Shown piece by piece: positions 17,813-28,166 of a DNA stretch of 64,000 nucleotides (the first letter of the stretch is position 1; the number at the start of each line of letters is the position of its first letter). The stretch comes from Planctomycetota bacterium (GTDB taxonomy: Bacteria > Planctomycetota > B15-G4). The stretch covers positions 434,001 to 498,000 of the forward strand of contig BQJR01000004.1 of the NCBI GenBank assembly GCA_021604805.1, given 5' to 3'. Both the position numbers and the translations under genes were made by a program. The notes under the pieces were generated by a model. It saw nothing but the letters and a program-made list of their open reading frames with translations, searched no databases and was not told the origin of the DNA.

Positions 17813-19951
17813 TCAGCCCTCGTCGATCTCGGGCGGCACCAAGCTCTCCTCGGCGTCGACGCGCGTGGCGACGGCGTCGAAGCTCACCGTGATCTTGGGC
17901 ATGAACGGGTGCTGGTAAATGGAGTGCACCTTGAAAGGCAGCATCACACCCTGCACGTCGCGGACGTCGCGGTAGGCGACCTGCACGCCGAGTTGCCCCA
18001 TGCCGGGCACGAGCTCGAGCCGGTCTTCGTCGGCGAGGAACTCGCTCACGAGATCCACGAGTTTGGTCGTGCTCCTGCCGCTGGGTGAGACGGCGCGCAC
18101 GAGCAGTCGCGCGTTGGGGCCCTCTACGATCGGGCGCAGCACTTGCAGCTCGGTGAAGTCCTCGCGCCAACCAGCGAGTCGACGGATCGGATGAACGCTG
18201 AGCGCTTGCTCGCGCTCGATGCCCTCCAGCTCGGTGACGGCCGCATCGTTGACCTGCGACACGACGCGGTCGTCGGCGGTGATCCACAAGCGCTCGGAAG
18301 TCGGCCCCAGCGAGGCCTGCATGCGTAAGCGGCGCGCATCGAAGAGCAACTCGATCGTGCCGGGTTCGCGCGGTGGCCCGAGGTCGATCGTGCCGGTCAT
18401 GCGGACCACGCCCAGCGAGTCGACCGCGTCGAGACCATGCGCGACGTGCAAGTCGGCGAGCACGGCCTCCGCGCTGGGTAGGTTCGGGTTGCGGTTGCGG
18501 AAGCGCTGCTGACGCTCGGTGTGCTCGGCGAACGGGAACAGGAAGGCCTCGCACGCGCCGTCCACAGGCACTTCGAACTCGAGGATGCGCGTGGGTTCCT
18601 TCGCGACGCTGAAGTGCCCACGCGTGGCGGTGGGGAGCAGCGCGCTCGAGAAGGCGCCGGGGCGCTCGATGAGCAGCTGGTCGCCGTCGAGTCGCACCAC
18701 GTAGTACGCGCGGTCGTTGGTCTCGTCCCAGTAGAGGCCTTCGTAGGCTTGCAGATCGGTCGACGCCGACTCGCGTGCGGCGCGCTGCTCGCGATGCGCT
18801 TCGATGTCGCCGTCGAGGAGCAACTGTTGGAGCGCGCTCTCGAACTCGAGGCCCGCGAGCGTGCCGCGCGACTGCGTGAAGAACAGCACCATCAGGTCGC
18901 GCTCGGGCCAGGCCCAGGCGTGCGTGCCGTCGGAACCGCTGTGACCGAAGAGCGCCGGCTCGCTGTCGACGGTTTCGGCGTACACGACCCACTGCTGGCC
19001 GTAGAAGGTGTTGAGTGCGCGGAAGCCGGTGGAAGCCGGCAAGCGTTCGCGCGGGCTCAGACCGCGCGCGATGGCGTCGGCGGAGAGCAACTCGCGCCCG
19101 CCGTCCATCCACAGCGCGAGGAAGCGCGCGTAGTCCGTGGTCGTGGAGTAGAGGCTCTGCGAGGTGAGGAAGATCGGGAAGATCGGCGGGTCGACGGAGG
19201 GCTGCCAGTGCCGACGCCAGGCCCCCACGCCGCCCGAGTACGCGCTGGGGATGCGCGCCAAGGTCGGCGAGTCGGGCTCGAGCAACGTGACGCTGTCGTG
19301 CATCCCGAGCGGCTCGAGCAGCCGGCGCTGCAGGAAGTTCTCGACGGGCTCGCCGGTGATCGTCGCGGCGAGGGCCCCGAGCGTGTCGGCGCCCGCGTCG
19401 CTGTATTGGAACGACGTGCCGGGTGCGAACAGCAACTCGGTGCCGGCCGCTTCGCGCGCGATGTCGCCGAGCGTGGCGTAGTCGGTCAGCGGGCGCGTGA
19501 GGGTCGTGAAGGGCAGGCCGCTCGTGTGCGTGAGCAGCTGCTCGACAGTGATGCCCGCGGTGCTCGGCGTGTCGTAGGCGGACAAGAACTGCGCGGCCGT
19601 GGCGTCGAGTGTGAGCCGCCCGTCGTCGAGCAACATCTGGATCGCGGTGCCGCCCAGGGGCTTGGTCATCGAGCGCACGCAGAACACCGAGTCGACCTCC
19701 AGCGCGCGCTGCTCTTCGCGGTCGGCGAACCCGAAGGCCTGGTGCAGGAGCGTGCGACGGTCCTTGATGATGTGCAGCTCGGCGCCCACGAGCGCGTCGG
19801 TGTCCACGTAGCGCTGGACCTCGTCGGCCAGCAGCTGCAAGACCTCGGGATCCACGCCGTGCTCGGCGGGCTGCGCAGCGGGAAACGCGGGCTCGCCTTG
19901 AGCCGCGAGGAACGGGGACAGAACGACGAGCGCGAGCAGGAATTTGAGCAT
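17813..19951 (-). CDS. Exported serine hydrolase (beta-lactamase/class C-like) with long C-terminal part
   Basis: The 712-aa protein starts with a signal peptide (MLKFLLALVVLSPFLAAQ). Residues 35-390 are a serine beta-lactamase-like domain: SMTK at 94-97 gives the nucleophile Ser and general-base Lys, and YSD at 183-185 the Tyr motif. LLTHTSGLPF (139-148) and GHSGSDG (the HxG-like third motif) fit the esterase/DD-peptidase branch. The last 300 residues resemble the C-terminal beta domains often attached to such hydrolases, partly built of LD/VRMTGTIDL-type strands. The substrate is unknown: peptidoglycan stem peptide, ester or D-amino-acid amide. Its stop is 12 bp from that of the transporter, which converges on it. 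Confidence 0.85.
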   Translation of the reverse strand: MLKFLLALVVLSPFLAAQGEPAFPAAQPAEHGVDPEVLQLLADEVQRYVDTDALVGAELHIIKDRRTLLHQAFGFADREEQRALEVDSVFCVRSMTKPLGGTAIQMLLDDGRLTLDATAAQFLSAYDTPSTAGITVEQLLTHTSGLPFTTLTRPLTDYATLGDIAREAAGTELLFAPGTSFQYSDAGADTLGALAATITGEPVENFLQRRLLEPLGMHDSVTLLEPDSPTLARIPSAYSGGVGAWRRHWQPSVDPPIFPIFLTSQSLYSTTTDYARFLALWMDGGRELLSADAIARGLSPRERLPASTGFRALNTFYGQQWVVYAETVDSEPALFGHSGSDGTHAWAWPERDLMVLFFTQSRGTLAGLEFESALQQLLLDGDIEAHREQRAARESASTDLQAYEGLYWDETNDRAYYVVRLDGDQLLIERPGAFSSALLPTATRGHFSVAKEPTRILEFEVPVDGACEAFLFPFAEHTERQQRFRNRNPNLPSAEAVLADLHVAHGLDAVDSLGVVRMTGTIDLGPPREPGTIELLFDARRLRMQASLGPTSERLWITADDRVVSQVNDAAVTELEGIEREQALSVHPIRRLAGWREDFTELQVLRPIVEGPNARLLVRAVSPSGRSTTKLVDLVSEFLADEDRLELVPGMGQLGVQVAYRDVRDVQGVMLPFKVHSIYQHPFMPKITVSFDAVATRVDAEESLVPPEIDEG

Positions 19952-20080
19952 GCGCCCGATGGTAGGTGCCCTCGGCCACGCACCGCCTCGCGATTTACGC
20001 AGGTCAGCGACGCGTCAAGGTACAGGACGAGTGAGTGAGCGCGACCTCGCAGGGACCGGCACCGCACTCACCATCGACCC

Positions 20081-20362
20081 TCAGCCGCCTCGCGCGCGCA
20101 ACTCCCGGCGCAGACCCACGCGCGCGCTCGCTGGCGCCACCAGCGACACCGCCGCTTGGTCTGCGGCGCCGAAGTGCGCGAAGTTCGTGCGCGCCTGACG
20201 CAAGCTGATGTGGTTCGCGGAGCTGATCGCGTCGACCTCTCCGAGATTGCTGCCGTCGTCTTCCCACCAGCACACGGGGCAGGTTTCGTGACGCGAATGC
20301 TGCGCGAGCACGAAGTAGTCGCAGCAGGGGCACTGGAAGCGGCCTTCGGGAACGGTGGTCAT
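20081..20362 (-). CDS. CPCC-type cysteine-rich small protein
   Basis: This 93-aa protein starts at ATG 20362; a longer open frame exists upstream but carries no motif. FQCPCCDYFVLAQ (9-21) and ETCPVCWWEDDGSN (26-39) are the two Cys pairs and the following WEDDG box of the CPCC family, which probably binds one zinc ion. DAISSANHISLRQARTNF (45-61) is also typical of the family. No function is known for the family; similar proteins are scattered, often next to toxin-antitoxin or immunity genes, but nothing of that kind is nearby. No ribosome site is visible. It is divergent from the repeat protein at 20508. Confidence 0.75.
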   Translation of the reverse strand: MTTVPEGRFQCPCCDYFVLAQHSRHETCPVCWWEDDGSNLGEVDAISSANHISLRQARTNFAHFGAADQAAVSLVAPASARVGLRRELRARGG

Positions 20363-20507
20363 GACGAGCAGGATAGTGACGCGCGCGCTGGCATGCGACG
20401 GGCGCGCGCCCCACGAGCGCGACCACCGATTCCGCAGGCGTGCTAGCGTGCGCGGGCTCATGACCGGAAGAGCTCCCCACGCTTGCCAACCTGAGGAACA
20501 GCCCACC

Positions 20508-22337
<1,830 letters not shown>

Positions 22338-22385
22338 GGTTCAGCGGGAGGTGAGCGCGACGCCAGCGAGACGGAGGCACCCAAC

Positions 22386-23333
22386 GTGAGCTCCCGCCCG
22401 CACAAGCCGGACATGCACCCGCGCAATCGTTTCCGCGACGGCTACGACTTCGTGGCCTTGCGTGCAGGCTGCCCGGAGTTCGCGCCCTTCGTGCGCCCGA
22501 ACGCCTACGGCGACCTGTCGATCGACTACGCCGACGCGCGCGCAGTGAAAGCGCTCAACCAGGCCTTGCTGGCGCAGGTCTACGGGTTGCGATCCTGGAA
22601 CTTGCCGCCCGGCGGTTTGTGTCCACCGATCCCTGGCCGGAGTGAACATCTCCATCACCTCGCCGACTTGCTCGCGGGCGGCGCGGGGAGCGCGAGCGTT
22701 CCTCGCGGCCGCGCCGTGAAGGCGCTCGACGTGGGCACAGGTGCGAGCTGCATCTATCCGCTGATCGGCACGCGCGAGTACGGCTGGAGCTTCGTCGGGA
22801 GCGAAGTCGACCCCGCTTCCGCGCGTTGGGCCAAGGCTTTGGTCGCCGCGCACTCCGAAGTGGCGGACGACATCGAGATCCGACGGCAACCGTCGCCGCT
22901 GCATTGCTTCGAGGGCGTGGTCGAGCAGGGCGAGCGCTTCGACCTCTCGATGTGCAATCCGCCCTTCTACGCCTCGGCCCAGGAAGCCGCGCGCGGCAAC
23001 CGTCGCAAACGCCGCAACTTGAGTGGCAAGCGCGCGGGTAAGGAACGCGCCGACGCAAGACGCCCGACCGGCGACGTGCGCAACTTCGGCGGCAAGGCCG
23101 GCGAGCTCTGGTGTGCAGGCGGCGAGGCAGGCTTCGTGCAGCGCATGATCAGCGAGAGCGCCGCGCGCCCTGAACTCTGCCGTTGGTTCACGACCCTCGT
23201 GGCCCGCGGAGCGACCCTGCCGAAACTGCGCCGCGCGGCGTCCGAGGCAGGCGCGTCGGAGGTGAGAGTCCTCGAGCTCTCGCACGGCGCAAAGCAGAGC
23301 CGGATCTTGGCGTGGCAGTTCGGGAGCAGCTGA
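22386..23333 (+). CDS. rlmF: 23S rRNA (adenine(1618)-N(6))-methyltransferase RlmF
   Basis: The 315-aa protein starts at GTG 22386, 8 bases after GGAGG (22373-22377). It transfers a methyl group from S-adenosylmethionine to N6 of A1618 in 23S rRNA. The N-terminal part has the family opening MHPRNRFRDGYDF (10-22), then NAYGDLSIDYADARAVKALN. The SAM site is DVGTGASCIYPLIG (115-128), and the catalytic N6-adenine motif is NPPF (191-194). The Arg/Lys-rich stretch after it (RRKRRNLSGKRAG) and NFGGKAGELWCAGGEAGF are also RlmF features. Housekeeping gene; it follows the repeat protein by 48 bp on the same strand, but has its own strong ribosome site. Confidence 0.93.
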   Translation: MSSRPHKPDMHPRNRFRDGYDFVALRAGCPEFAPFVRPNAYGDLSIDYADARAVKALNQALLAQVYGLRSWNLPPGGLCPPIPGRSEHLHHLADLLAGGAGSASVPRGRAVKALDVGTGASCIYPLIGTREYGWSFVGSEVDPASARWAKALVAAHSEVADDIEIRRQPSPLHCFEGVVEQGERFDLSMCNPPFYASAQEAARGNRRKRRNLSGKRAGKERADARRPTGDVRNFGGKAGELWCAGGEAGFVQRMISESAARPELCRWFTTLVARGATLPKLRRAASEAGASEVRVLELSHGAKQSRILAWQFGSS

Positions 23334-23431
23334 ACCCGTCGCTGCATGCCGATCAGCCGAGCACGGCCCGCGCCACGCTCACGCCTGTCCCAAACCGATC
23401 GCATCGGGAACCGACTCTGCCCTCCCCATCT

Positions 23432-23983
23432 TCACCCGCAGCTCTCAGGCAGCGGGTGCCGCCGGACCTCGCCGCTGAACAGCTCGTCGCCCAGCGTGAG
23501 GTAGAGCTGGCCGTCGTTCACCGCGAGCGCGAAGCTCATGCGGCGGGTCAGCGCCTGCGCAACGCTGTCGATCAAGTTCGGGTCGAGGCTGTAGAGCTCC
23601 ACGGCGTCGGCGCGGTGGATGCGCTCGCCGTCCCACTGCGCGAGGAGCGCGGCCGGGTCCTTGTGCGTGTAGATCACCACGCGCGGCGACGCTTTGGACG
23701 CTTTGTGGATGCGCCGGGCGCCGGGCGCGCCGATCTCGATCCAGGCCTGCAGCTGGCCGGTGAGGTCGTGCACGGCCAGCGCCGGTTCGTCGGGTTCCGC
23801 GAGGCCCTTGCCGAAGGCCAAGCCCTCGGTGAACTCGAGGCAGTAGGCGAGCAGTCGCGCGACGAAGAACTCGGGCGCCTCCGAGGGGTGACACGCTGCG
23901 CGCAACTCGAGCGTCTCGTAGACGCCGCGGTCGCTGTCCGAGAGATCGATCTCGATCTTGAACAAGGTCGACGGGTTAGCCAC
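23432..23983 (-). CDS. yaeQ: YaeQ family protein
   Basis: The 183-aa protein starts at GTG 23983, overlapping the topA stop by 8 bp, so translation is likely coupled. FKIEIDLSDSDRGVYETLEL (8-27) matches the opening of YaeQ, with HPSEAPEFFVARLLAYCLEF next. DEPALAVHDLTGQLQAWIEIG and GARRIHKASKASPRVVIYTH carry the conserved Trp-Ile-Glu and Arg-Lys positions that resemble the active-site area of PD-(D/E)XK nuclease folds. The biochemical function of YaeQ is not settled. This is the last gene of the minus-strand run arsR / SRPBCC / DUF6958 / topA / yaeQ. Confidence 0.88.
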   Translation of the reverse strand: MANPSTLFKIEIDLSDSDRGVYETLELRAACHPSEAPEFFVARLLAYCLEFTEGLAFGKGLAEPDEPALAVHDLTGQLQAWIEIGAPGARRIHKASKASPRVVIYTHKDPAALLAQWDGERIHRADAVELYSLDPNLIDSVAQALTRRMSFALAVNDGQLYLTLGDELFSGEVRRHPLPESCG

Positions 23984-26390
23984 CGGACGCCTTCGCCTTT
24001 CCCTTGCCGCGACTGCGCGCGAGCAGCTCGTCGATCAGCGCGCTCGCGCTGCCGTGCTTGCCGCCGGTGAGCGCGTCGAACTCTTTCTCGTTCACCAGCG
24101 CGCAGGCGTCGGCTTCGGAGAGCTCGGCCTTCTTGGCGAGGTCGGCGATCCAGCGCAACTGCTTCGCGGTGGGTGCGCGCGACTCGGCTTGCGCCGCCTT
24201 CAAGTGCTCGATCAACGCGCTGGCTTCTTCGCGGTTGGGTGCGTCGCTGGCGAGACGCAGGTCGGCGGCTTCCACGGCCTCTTCCAGACTCAGTCCCGTG
24301 GACTCGAGCAACTTGTCGAGGAACTCCTGTTGGTTCGCGCTGGGGAGCAGCGCGATGCCGCGCTCGCGCAGAGCGGCGAGCAGGGCCTTGCCCGTGTCCT
24401 GGGTCATCGTGTCGAGGTCGCCGATCTCGTCGGCGAGTTCGGGCGCGGCTTGGCGGAACTCTTCGAGCTTGAGTCGCGTGCGCGGTTGGAGCGGGCCCTC
24501 GGCGCTGGCCTGCTGCGCCATGCCGTGGGCCGCTTTAAAGTCTTCGAGCATCGTGTCCCACGCCTTGCTCGCGTCGTGTTTGCCCTCGGCGACCTCGTCG
24601 AGCAGCGCCTCCATGTCGGCGGAGTAGGCGGGCTGGAACAACTCGCCTTGCTGCGGCAACGCGAACAACGGCGCGGCCTCGAGCCAGATGTTGCGGCCAC
24701 TCTCGGTAGGCGCCAACGCGCCGTCTTCCGTGACGACGTAGCGACGGTCTTCCAAGCGCTCCACCGTTTTGGCGTAGGTCGACGGCCGGCCGATGCCCGC
24801 CTCCTTCATGGCGCCGACCAGCGTGTGCGGACGGTAGCGCGGCGGCGGTCGCGTCTGGTCTTCGCGCAGCTCGGGGTTGGGGTGCTCGTCGTTGCCGGCT
24901 TCGAGCGCGAGGATTGTGCCCACGTCGACACTGAGGGCTTCGGTGGACGGTTCGTCGTCGAGCCCCGGGCCCACGAAAGCGCTGCGCCAGCCGGGTTCGG
25001 CGTACCAACCCACGGCGCCGTCGAGCACGCGATCGAGCTGCTCGCAGCGCCCCTTGAGGGAGAGCGTCACGCGCTGCGACGACACCATCAGCGAGGCCAG
25101 CGTGCGCGCGCGCACGAGCGCGTAGAGCTTCTGCACATCGGGTTCGGCCTCGGGGATCTGCGCCAGCGCGAGGTCCGTGGGGCGGATGGCTTCGTGCGCG
25201 TCTTGCACGCCGGCGGTTGCGGGCTGACCCGTCGCGTCGATGGGAGCCGCTTCGCCTGTGGGAGTCGCAGCGCCCGCGCGAGCCGCGTCGCCCGCGGCGG
25301 GATCGTGGCTCGTGGTGCCCGCGGACGTTGCGTCGATCGAGCGCGCCACGTCGGCTGGCGCGGCGGCCAGTCGTGCAGCGCCCCAGGTGTCGGCGACCAC
25401 CGCGCGTCCGGTCTCCACGGCTTCCGCAGCGAGCCGCGTGGAGTCGGTGCGGATGTACGTGAGATGTCCCGCCTCGTAGAGCTGACCGGCGAGCGCGGCG
25501 GTCTTCTTGGGCGACCAACTCCAGCGACTACCGGCGGCTTGCAGCAAGGCGTCGGTGCTGAAGGGTGGCTTCGGCGACTCAGAGCGTTGCTTGCGCGTGA
25601 CGTCGCTGACCGTGACTTCGCCCGCGGCAGTCAGCGCATCGAAAGCCGACTGCGCGAGTTCGGTGTCCGAGGTGCGGTGCGCGTTGAAGCGGTGTTTCTC
25701 GTCGACCCAGGCCTCGCTGTCGGACTTCTCGTGAAAGCGCACGCGCCAGTCGGTGAGTTCGGTGGACGCGAGCACTTCGAAGTAGCGCACCGGCACGTGC
25801 GCCTCGCGTTCCAATTCGCGCTCGACCACGAAGCCCAAGGTGGGCGTCTGCACGCGGCCCATCGAGTTGCTCGACGTGGTGGTGTAGCGCTTGGCGATCT
25901 TGCTGGCGCGCCAACCCACGAGCCGATCCACGAAGGTGCGGATCAGCGCGGCGTCGACCAGGGATTGATCCACTTTGCCGGGCGTGGCCACGGCGGCGAG
26001 CACCGCGTCTTTGGTGACCTCCTGGAAGGTCACGCGATGACACGGCCCGAGGTCGGAGAGCAAGCGCTCCAAGTGCCACGCGATGCGCTCGCCTTCGCGG
26101 TCGGGGTCAGCCGCCAGGTAGAAGGTGACCGAGTCGTGCTTGGCGGCCTCGTCGCGGATGGCCTTGATCGCCGCCTCGCCGCGCTCGGTCCAGAACCACG
26201 GCGGCTGCGGGAGCGCCCCCTCGGCGTGCGACCAGTAGGCCTTCTTGACCTCTTTGGGCGGATGCAGCTTGCGGTCGTCGGCGAGGCGCTCGATGTGTCC
26301 GCCGGTGGGCATCACGCGCCAGGCGTCTTTGCCGAGGTGCTTGAGGAGCGTCTTGCACTTGGCTTTGGACTCGACGACCAGGATGTTCAT
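23976..26390 (-). CDS. topA: DNA topoisomerase I (type IA), no zinc fingers
   Basis: The 804-aa protein relaxes negatively supercoiled DNA through a 5'-phosphotyrosine. The TOPRIM domain opens with ILVVESKAKCKTL (3-15) and has the acidic DPDREGERIAWHL (95-107). FVDRLVGWRASK and MGRVQTPTLG follow, and the catalytic Tyr is Tyr312 in YIRTDSTRL. Between that motif and AHEAIRPTD there is an Ala/Thr/Gly-rich insert of about 55 residues (341-396), which looks like a disordered loop. GIGRPSTYAKTVERL is the usual late core motif. No Cys4 zinc fingers occur in the C-terminal third. Instead there are helical segments of a PTAKQLRWIADLAKKAELS type, seen about twice. It is 27 bp downstream of the DUF6958 gene. 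Confidence 0.92.
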   Translation of the reverse strand: MNILVVESKAKCKTLLKHLGKDAWRVMPTGGHIERLADDRKLHPPKEVKKAYWSHAEGALPQPPWFWTERGEAAIKAIRDEAAKHDSVTFYLAADPDREGERIAWHLERLLSDLGPCHRVTFQEVTKDAVLAAVATPGKVDQSLVDAALIRTFVDRLVGWRASKIAKRYTTTSSNSMGRVQTPTLGFVVERELEREAHVPVRYFEVLASTELTDWRVRFHEKSDSEAWVDEKHRFNAHRTSDTELAQSAFDALTAAGEVTVSDVTRKQRSESPKPPFSTDALLQAAGSRWSWSPKKTAALAGQLYEAGHLTYIRTDSTRLAAEAVETGRAVVADTWGAARLAAAPADVARSIDATSAGTTSHDPAAGDAARAGAATPTGEAAPIDATGQPATAGVQDAHEAIRPTDLALAQIPEAEPDVQKLYALVRARTLASLMVSSQRVTLSLKGRCEQLDRVLDGAVGWYAEPGWRSAFVGPGLDDEPSTEALSVDVGTILALEAGNDEHPNPELREDQTRPPPRYRPHTLVGAMKEAGIGRPSTYAKTVERLEDRRYVVTEDGALAPTESGRNIWLEAAPLFALPQQGELFQPAYSADMEALLDEVAEGKHDASKAWDTMLEDFKAAHGMAQQASAEGPLQPRTRLKLEEFRQAAPELADEIGDLDTMTQDTGKALLAALRERGIALLPSANQQEFLDKLLESTGLSLEEAVEAADLRLASDAPNREEASALIEHLKAAQAESRAPTAKQLRWIADLAKKAELSEADACALVNEKEFDALTGGKHGSASALIDELLARSRGKGKAKASGG

Positions 26391-26417
26391 GCGGCGAGGG
26401 TAGCGCGTGGGGCTGGC

Positions 26418-26705
26418 TCACTGCACGCGTCGGACGCGTTGAGGTCGCGCGCCGGGCACGCGTTCGAGCACGCCGCGCGCCTCGAGATCGAGCTTCACCG
26501 TGACGCAATACCACGTGACGGACCGGCCCTCGAAGAGCTCGTCGCTCAAGTGCTCGGCCAAGCGCGCGGGCAGCTCCTTGAACGGCACGCCGGTGCGTCC
26601 GCGACCGATCGCGCGCAGCAGGGCGCGCTTCATGTCGTCGTAGACGGCGCGCTCGATGCGCACTCCCTGCTTGCCTTCGGGGTGCTGCGTGAGGAGGCGC
26701 GTCAT
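26418..26705 (-). CDS. DUF6958-like small protein
   Basis: The 95-aa product starts at ATG 26705, within an ATGA overlap with the SRPBCC gene's stop. The start HPEGKQGVRIERAVYDDMKRA and the later SVTWYCVTVKLDLEARGVLERV match my memory of a small winged-helix-like family (DUF6958), with the 'WY..TVKLDLEA-G' signature. Proteins of this family are commonly found beside ArsR/SRPBCC pairs, as here. No function is known. The family name is from memory of the pattern, not a search. Confidence 0.7.
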   Translation of the reverse strand: MTRLLTQHPEGKQGVRIERAVYDDMKRALLRAIGRGRTGVPFKELPARLAEHLSDELFEGRSVTWYCVTVKLDLEARGVLERVPGARPQRVRRVQ

Positions 26706-27214
26706 CGGGGATCCTTCCTGGACGAGAACAGAGCGGCGAACCGGGCGAACAGGCCCGCCTCCGGGCAGGCCACCTTCGTGTCGAAGTCGGGGGCGCGACC
26801 GTCCGCGTCCATGGCGTCGAGCAGCGCGGAGAGGTGACGGCCGTAGAGCGTGGCGCTGCCGCGGCCGAGCATGGCGCGCACGAGCCAACCCTTCACGCCC
26901 GCGAAGCCGCGCTGAGTCACGACGAGGCGCGTGCCGCCCGGGATCGCTTCGAGCTCCCAGGTCACGACCGTGTCGATCGGTCCGCCGACCCAGCTGAACT
27001 CGATGCGACGCGGCTCGTCGACGGCGCGCACCTCGCCGCGCACGATGCCGTCGAAGCCGGGCGCCGGATCCGTGCGCAGCGTGAAGCGATGTCCCACCAC
27101 GGGCTCGAAGTCCGTCTCCATCAACCAGCGCGAGAGCAGCTCGCAGTCGGTGAGCGCGCGCCAGACCTTCTCGGGCGGATGCGGGTAGTCGCGGGTCAGG
27201 CGTAGGTCGCTCAC
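26702..27214 (-). CDS. SRPBCC (Aha1/START-like) domain protein
   Basis: The 170-aa protein starts at GTG 27214, with GGAGGAG just upstream and a GTGA overlap with the ArsR stop. LTRDYPHPPEKVWRALTD (6-23) is the typical first strand and helix of Aha1-type SRPBCC proteins. GHRFTLRTDPAPGFDGIVRG, RIEFSWVGG and TVVTWELEAIPGGTRLVVTQ are the following strands of the hydrophobic-ligand-binding cup. In two-gene ArsR-SRPBCC units the second protein is thought to bind or sense a small hydrophobic molecule, but ligands are mostly unknown. The frame is open far upstream, but only this start has a ribosome site. Confidence 0.85.
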   Translation of the reverse strand: MSDLRLTRDYPHPPEKVWRALTDCELLSRWLMETDFEPVVGHRFTLRTDPAPGFDGIVRGEVRAVDEPRRIEFSWVGGPIDTVVTWELEAIPGGTRLVVTQRGFAGVKGWLVRAMLGRGSATLYGRHLSALLDAMDADGRAPDFDTKVACPEAGLFARFAALFSSRKDPR

Positions 27215-27519
27215 GGGAGCTCCTCCAAGGTTTGACCGAGCGCGTCGAGCTTGTCGGTCCAGAAGCGCTCGTAGTGCGCGACCCAGTCGGCCACCGTGCG
27301 CAGGGCCTGCGGCTCGAGCGAATACCTCCGCTGACGACCGACCGCGCGCGCCACCACCAGCCCCGCTTCGCGCAGCACGCGCAGGTGACGCGAGAGCGCG
27401 GGCTGGCTGAAGTCGAAGTGCGTGAGCAGCTCGTTCACGGCCCGCTCGCCCTCGGCGAGCAGGTCGAGGATGGCCCGGCGGTGCGGGTCCCCCACGGCGC
27501 GGAAAACGTCGGTCGTCAT
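27211..27519 (-). CDS. ArsR-family transcriptional regulator
   Basis: This 102-aa winged-helix protein opens with the ArsR signature VFRAVGDPHRRAILDLLAEG. FDFSQPALSRHLRVLREAGLV is the recognition helix region and VGRQRRYSLEP the wing. It has no CxC metal-binding motif, so it belongs to the non-metal branch that pairs with SRPBCC proteins. It is the first gene of the overlapping run down to yaeQ and probably represses its own operon through the partly symmetric site in its promoter. Confidence 0.9.
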   Translation of the reverse strand: MTTDVFRAVGDPHRRAILDLLAEGERAVNELLTHFDFSQPALSRHLRVLREAGLVVARAVGRQRRYSLEPQALRTVADWVAHYERFWTDKLDALGQTLEELP

Positions 27520-27525
27520 GGGCGC

Positions 27526-27553
27526 ATCGTATAACCACCTCGCTATATGTCAA
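27526..27553 (-). promoter_or_regulatory. Promoter of the arsR operon with overlapping half-sites
   Basis: On the minus strand TTGACA (27553-27548) and TACGAT (27531-27526) are separated by 16 bp, only 6 bp before the arsR ATG. Between them ATATAGC (27548-27542) and GTTATAC (27535-27529) form an imperfect palindrome (5 of 7 matching) with a 6-bp spacer. This is a plausible autoregulatory operator. Sequence shows the motif; function is inferred. Confidence 0.55.
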
Positions 27554-27688
27554 CCGAGAGATCGAGGAGCAGGCGATGTAAAGTCTTGCGAGCCCTGGAC
27601 TCGGACGCGCAACGAGGCGACCCGGCACGAGGCCCGCGGCCCGAATCCAGCCCCCCCGCGCCGGCGGGATTCCACGCAGAGCGAGCGG

Positions 27689-28150
27689 ATGAACAAGGCC
27701 TTCGTCAGGGAAGTCGACGCGCCCGACCCGGGCTGCCCCCAACCGCGCGGCTGCGGCGCCACCGGACAGAACGTGCCGTTGACGGCGCTGCGCGCCCAGC
27801 TCGCTCCCGAGGACGCCGCGCGCTTCCCGCAGGGCGCCTTCTACTGCGCGACGCCGACCTGCCCCGTCGTGTTCTTCGACCGCTACGGAGCGCTGGTGGA
27901 AGTCGCCGCGCTGCGCGACGTGCCGTACCCGAAGGACCCCGAAGGCGTCGTCTGCGCCTGCCTCTCGATCCGCGCCGCGCAGATCATCGACGAAGCGCGC
28001 GCCGGGCGACGACAACTCATGCGCACCCTCGTGGAAGCCGGCCGCAGCGACTCGACGCGTTGCGTGAACACCGCAGTGAACGGCCGCCCCTGCGAGGCCG
28101 AGGCGCGGCGCTTGTTCCTGCAGTACTTCGACTCCTCGCCGCGAGCGTGA
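27689..28150 (+). CDS. Stand-alone CopZ N-terminal-like (zinc/2Fe-2S) domain protein
   Basis: The 153-aa protein begins at ATG 27689. Its cysteines are spaced as in the N-terminal domain of the Archaeoglobus-type CopZ copper chaperone: CxxxxxC at 16/22, then FYCATPTCPVVFF (Cys53, Cys58), then VVCACLSI (Cys89, Cys91), and two later Cys at 125 and 135. In CopZ these bind one zinc and one [2Fe-2S] cluster. The ferredoxin-like HMA metal domain that follows in CopZ is missing. A role in metal handling or redox delivery is inferred. It is divergent from arsR. A fragment similar to its C-terminus lies at 38880-38981. Confidence 0.7.
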   Translation: MNKAFVREVDAPDPGCPQPRGCGATGQNVPLTALRAQLAPEDAARFPQGAFYCATPTCPVVFFDRYGALVEVAALRDVPYPKDPEGVVCACLSIRAAQIIDEARAGRRQLMRTLVEAGRSDSTRCVNTAVNGRPCEAEARRLFLQYFDSSPRA

Positions 28151-28166
28151 GGCTTCGCTCCCGAGC

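Noticed and set aside
23958..26837. 959-codon open frame on the plus strand opposite topA
   Set aside because: High-GC shadow: no motif, no ribosome site, and the minus strand encodes a full TopA with all catalytic motifs.
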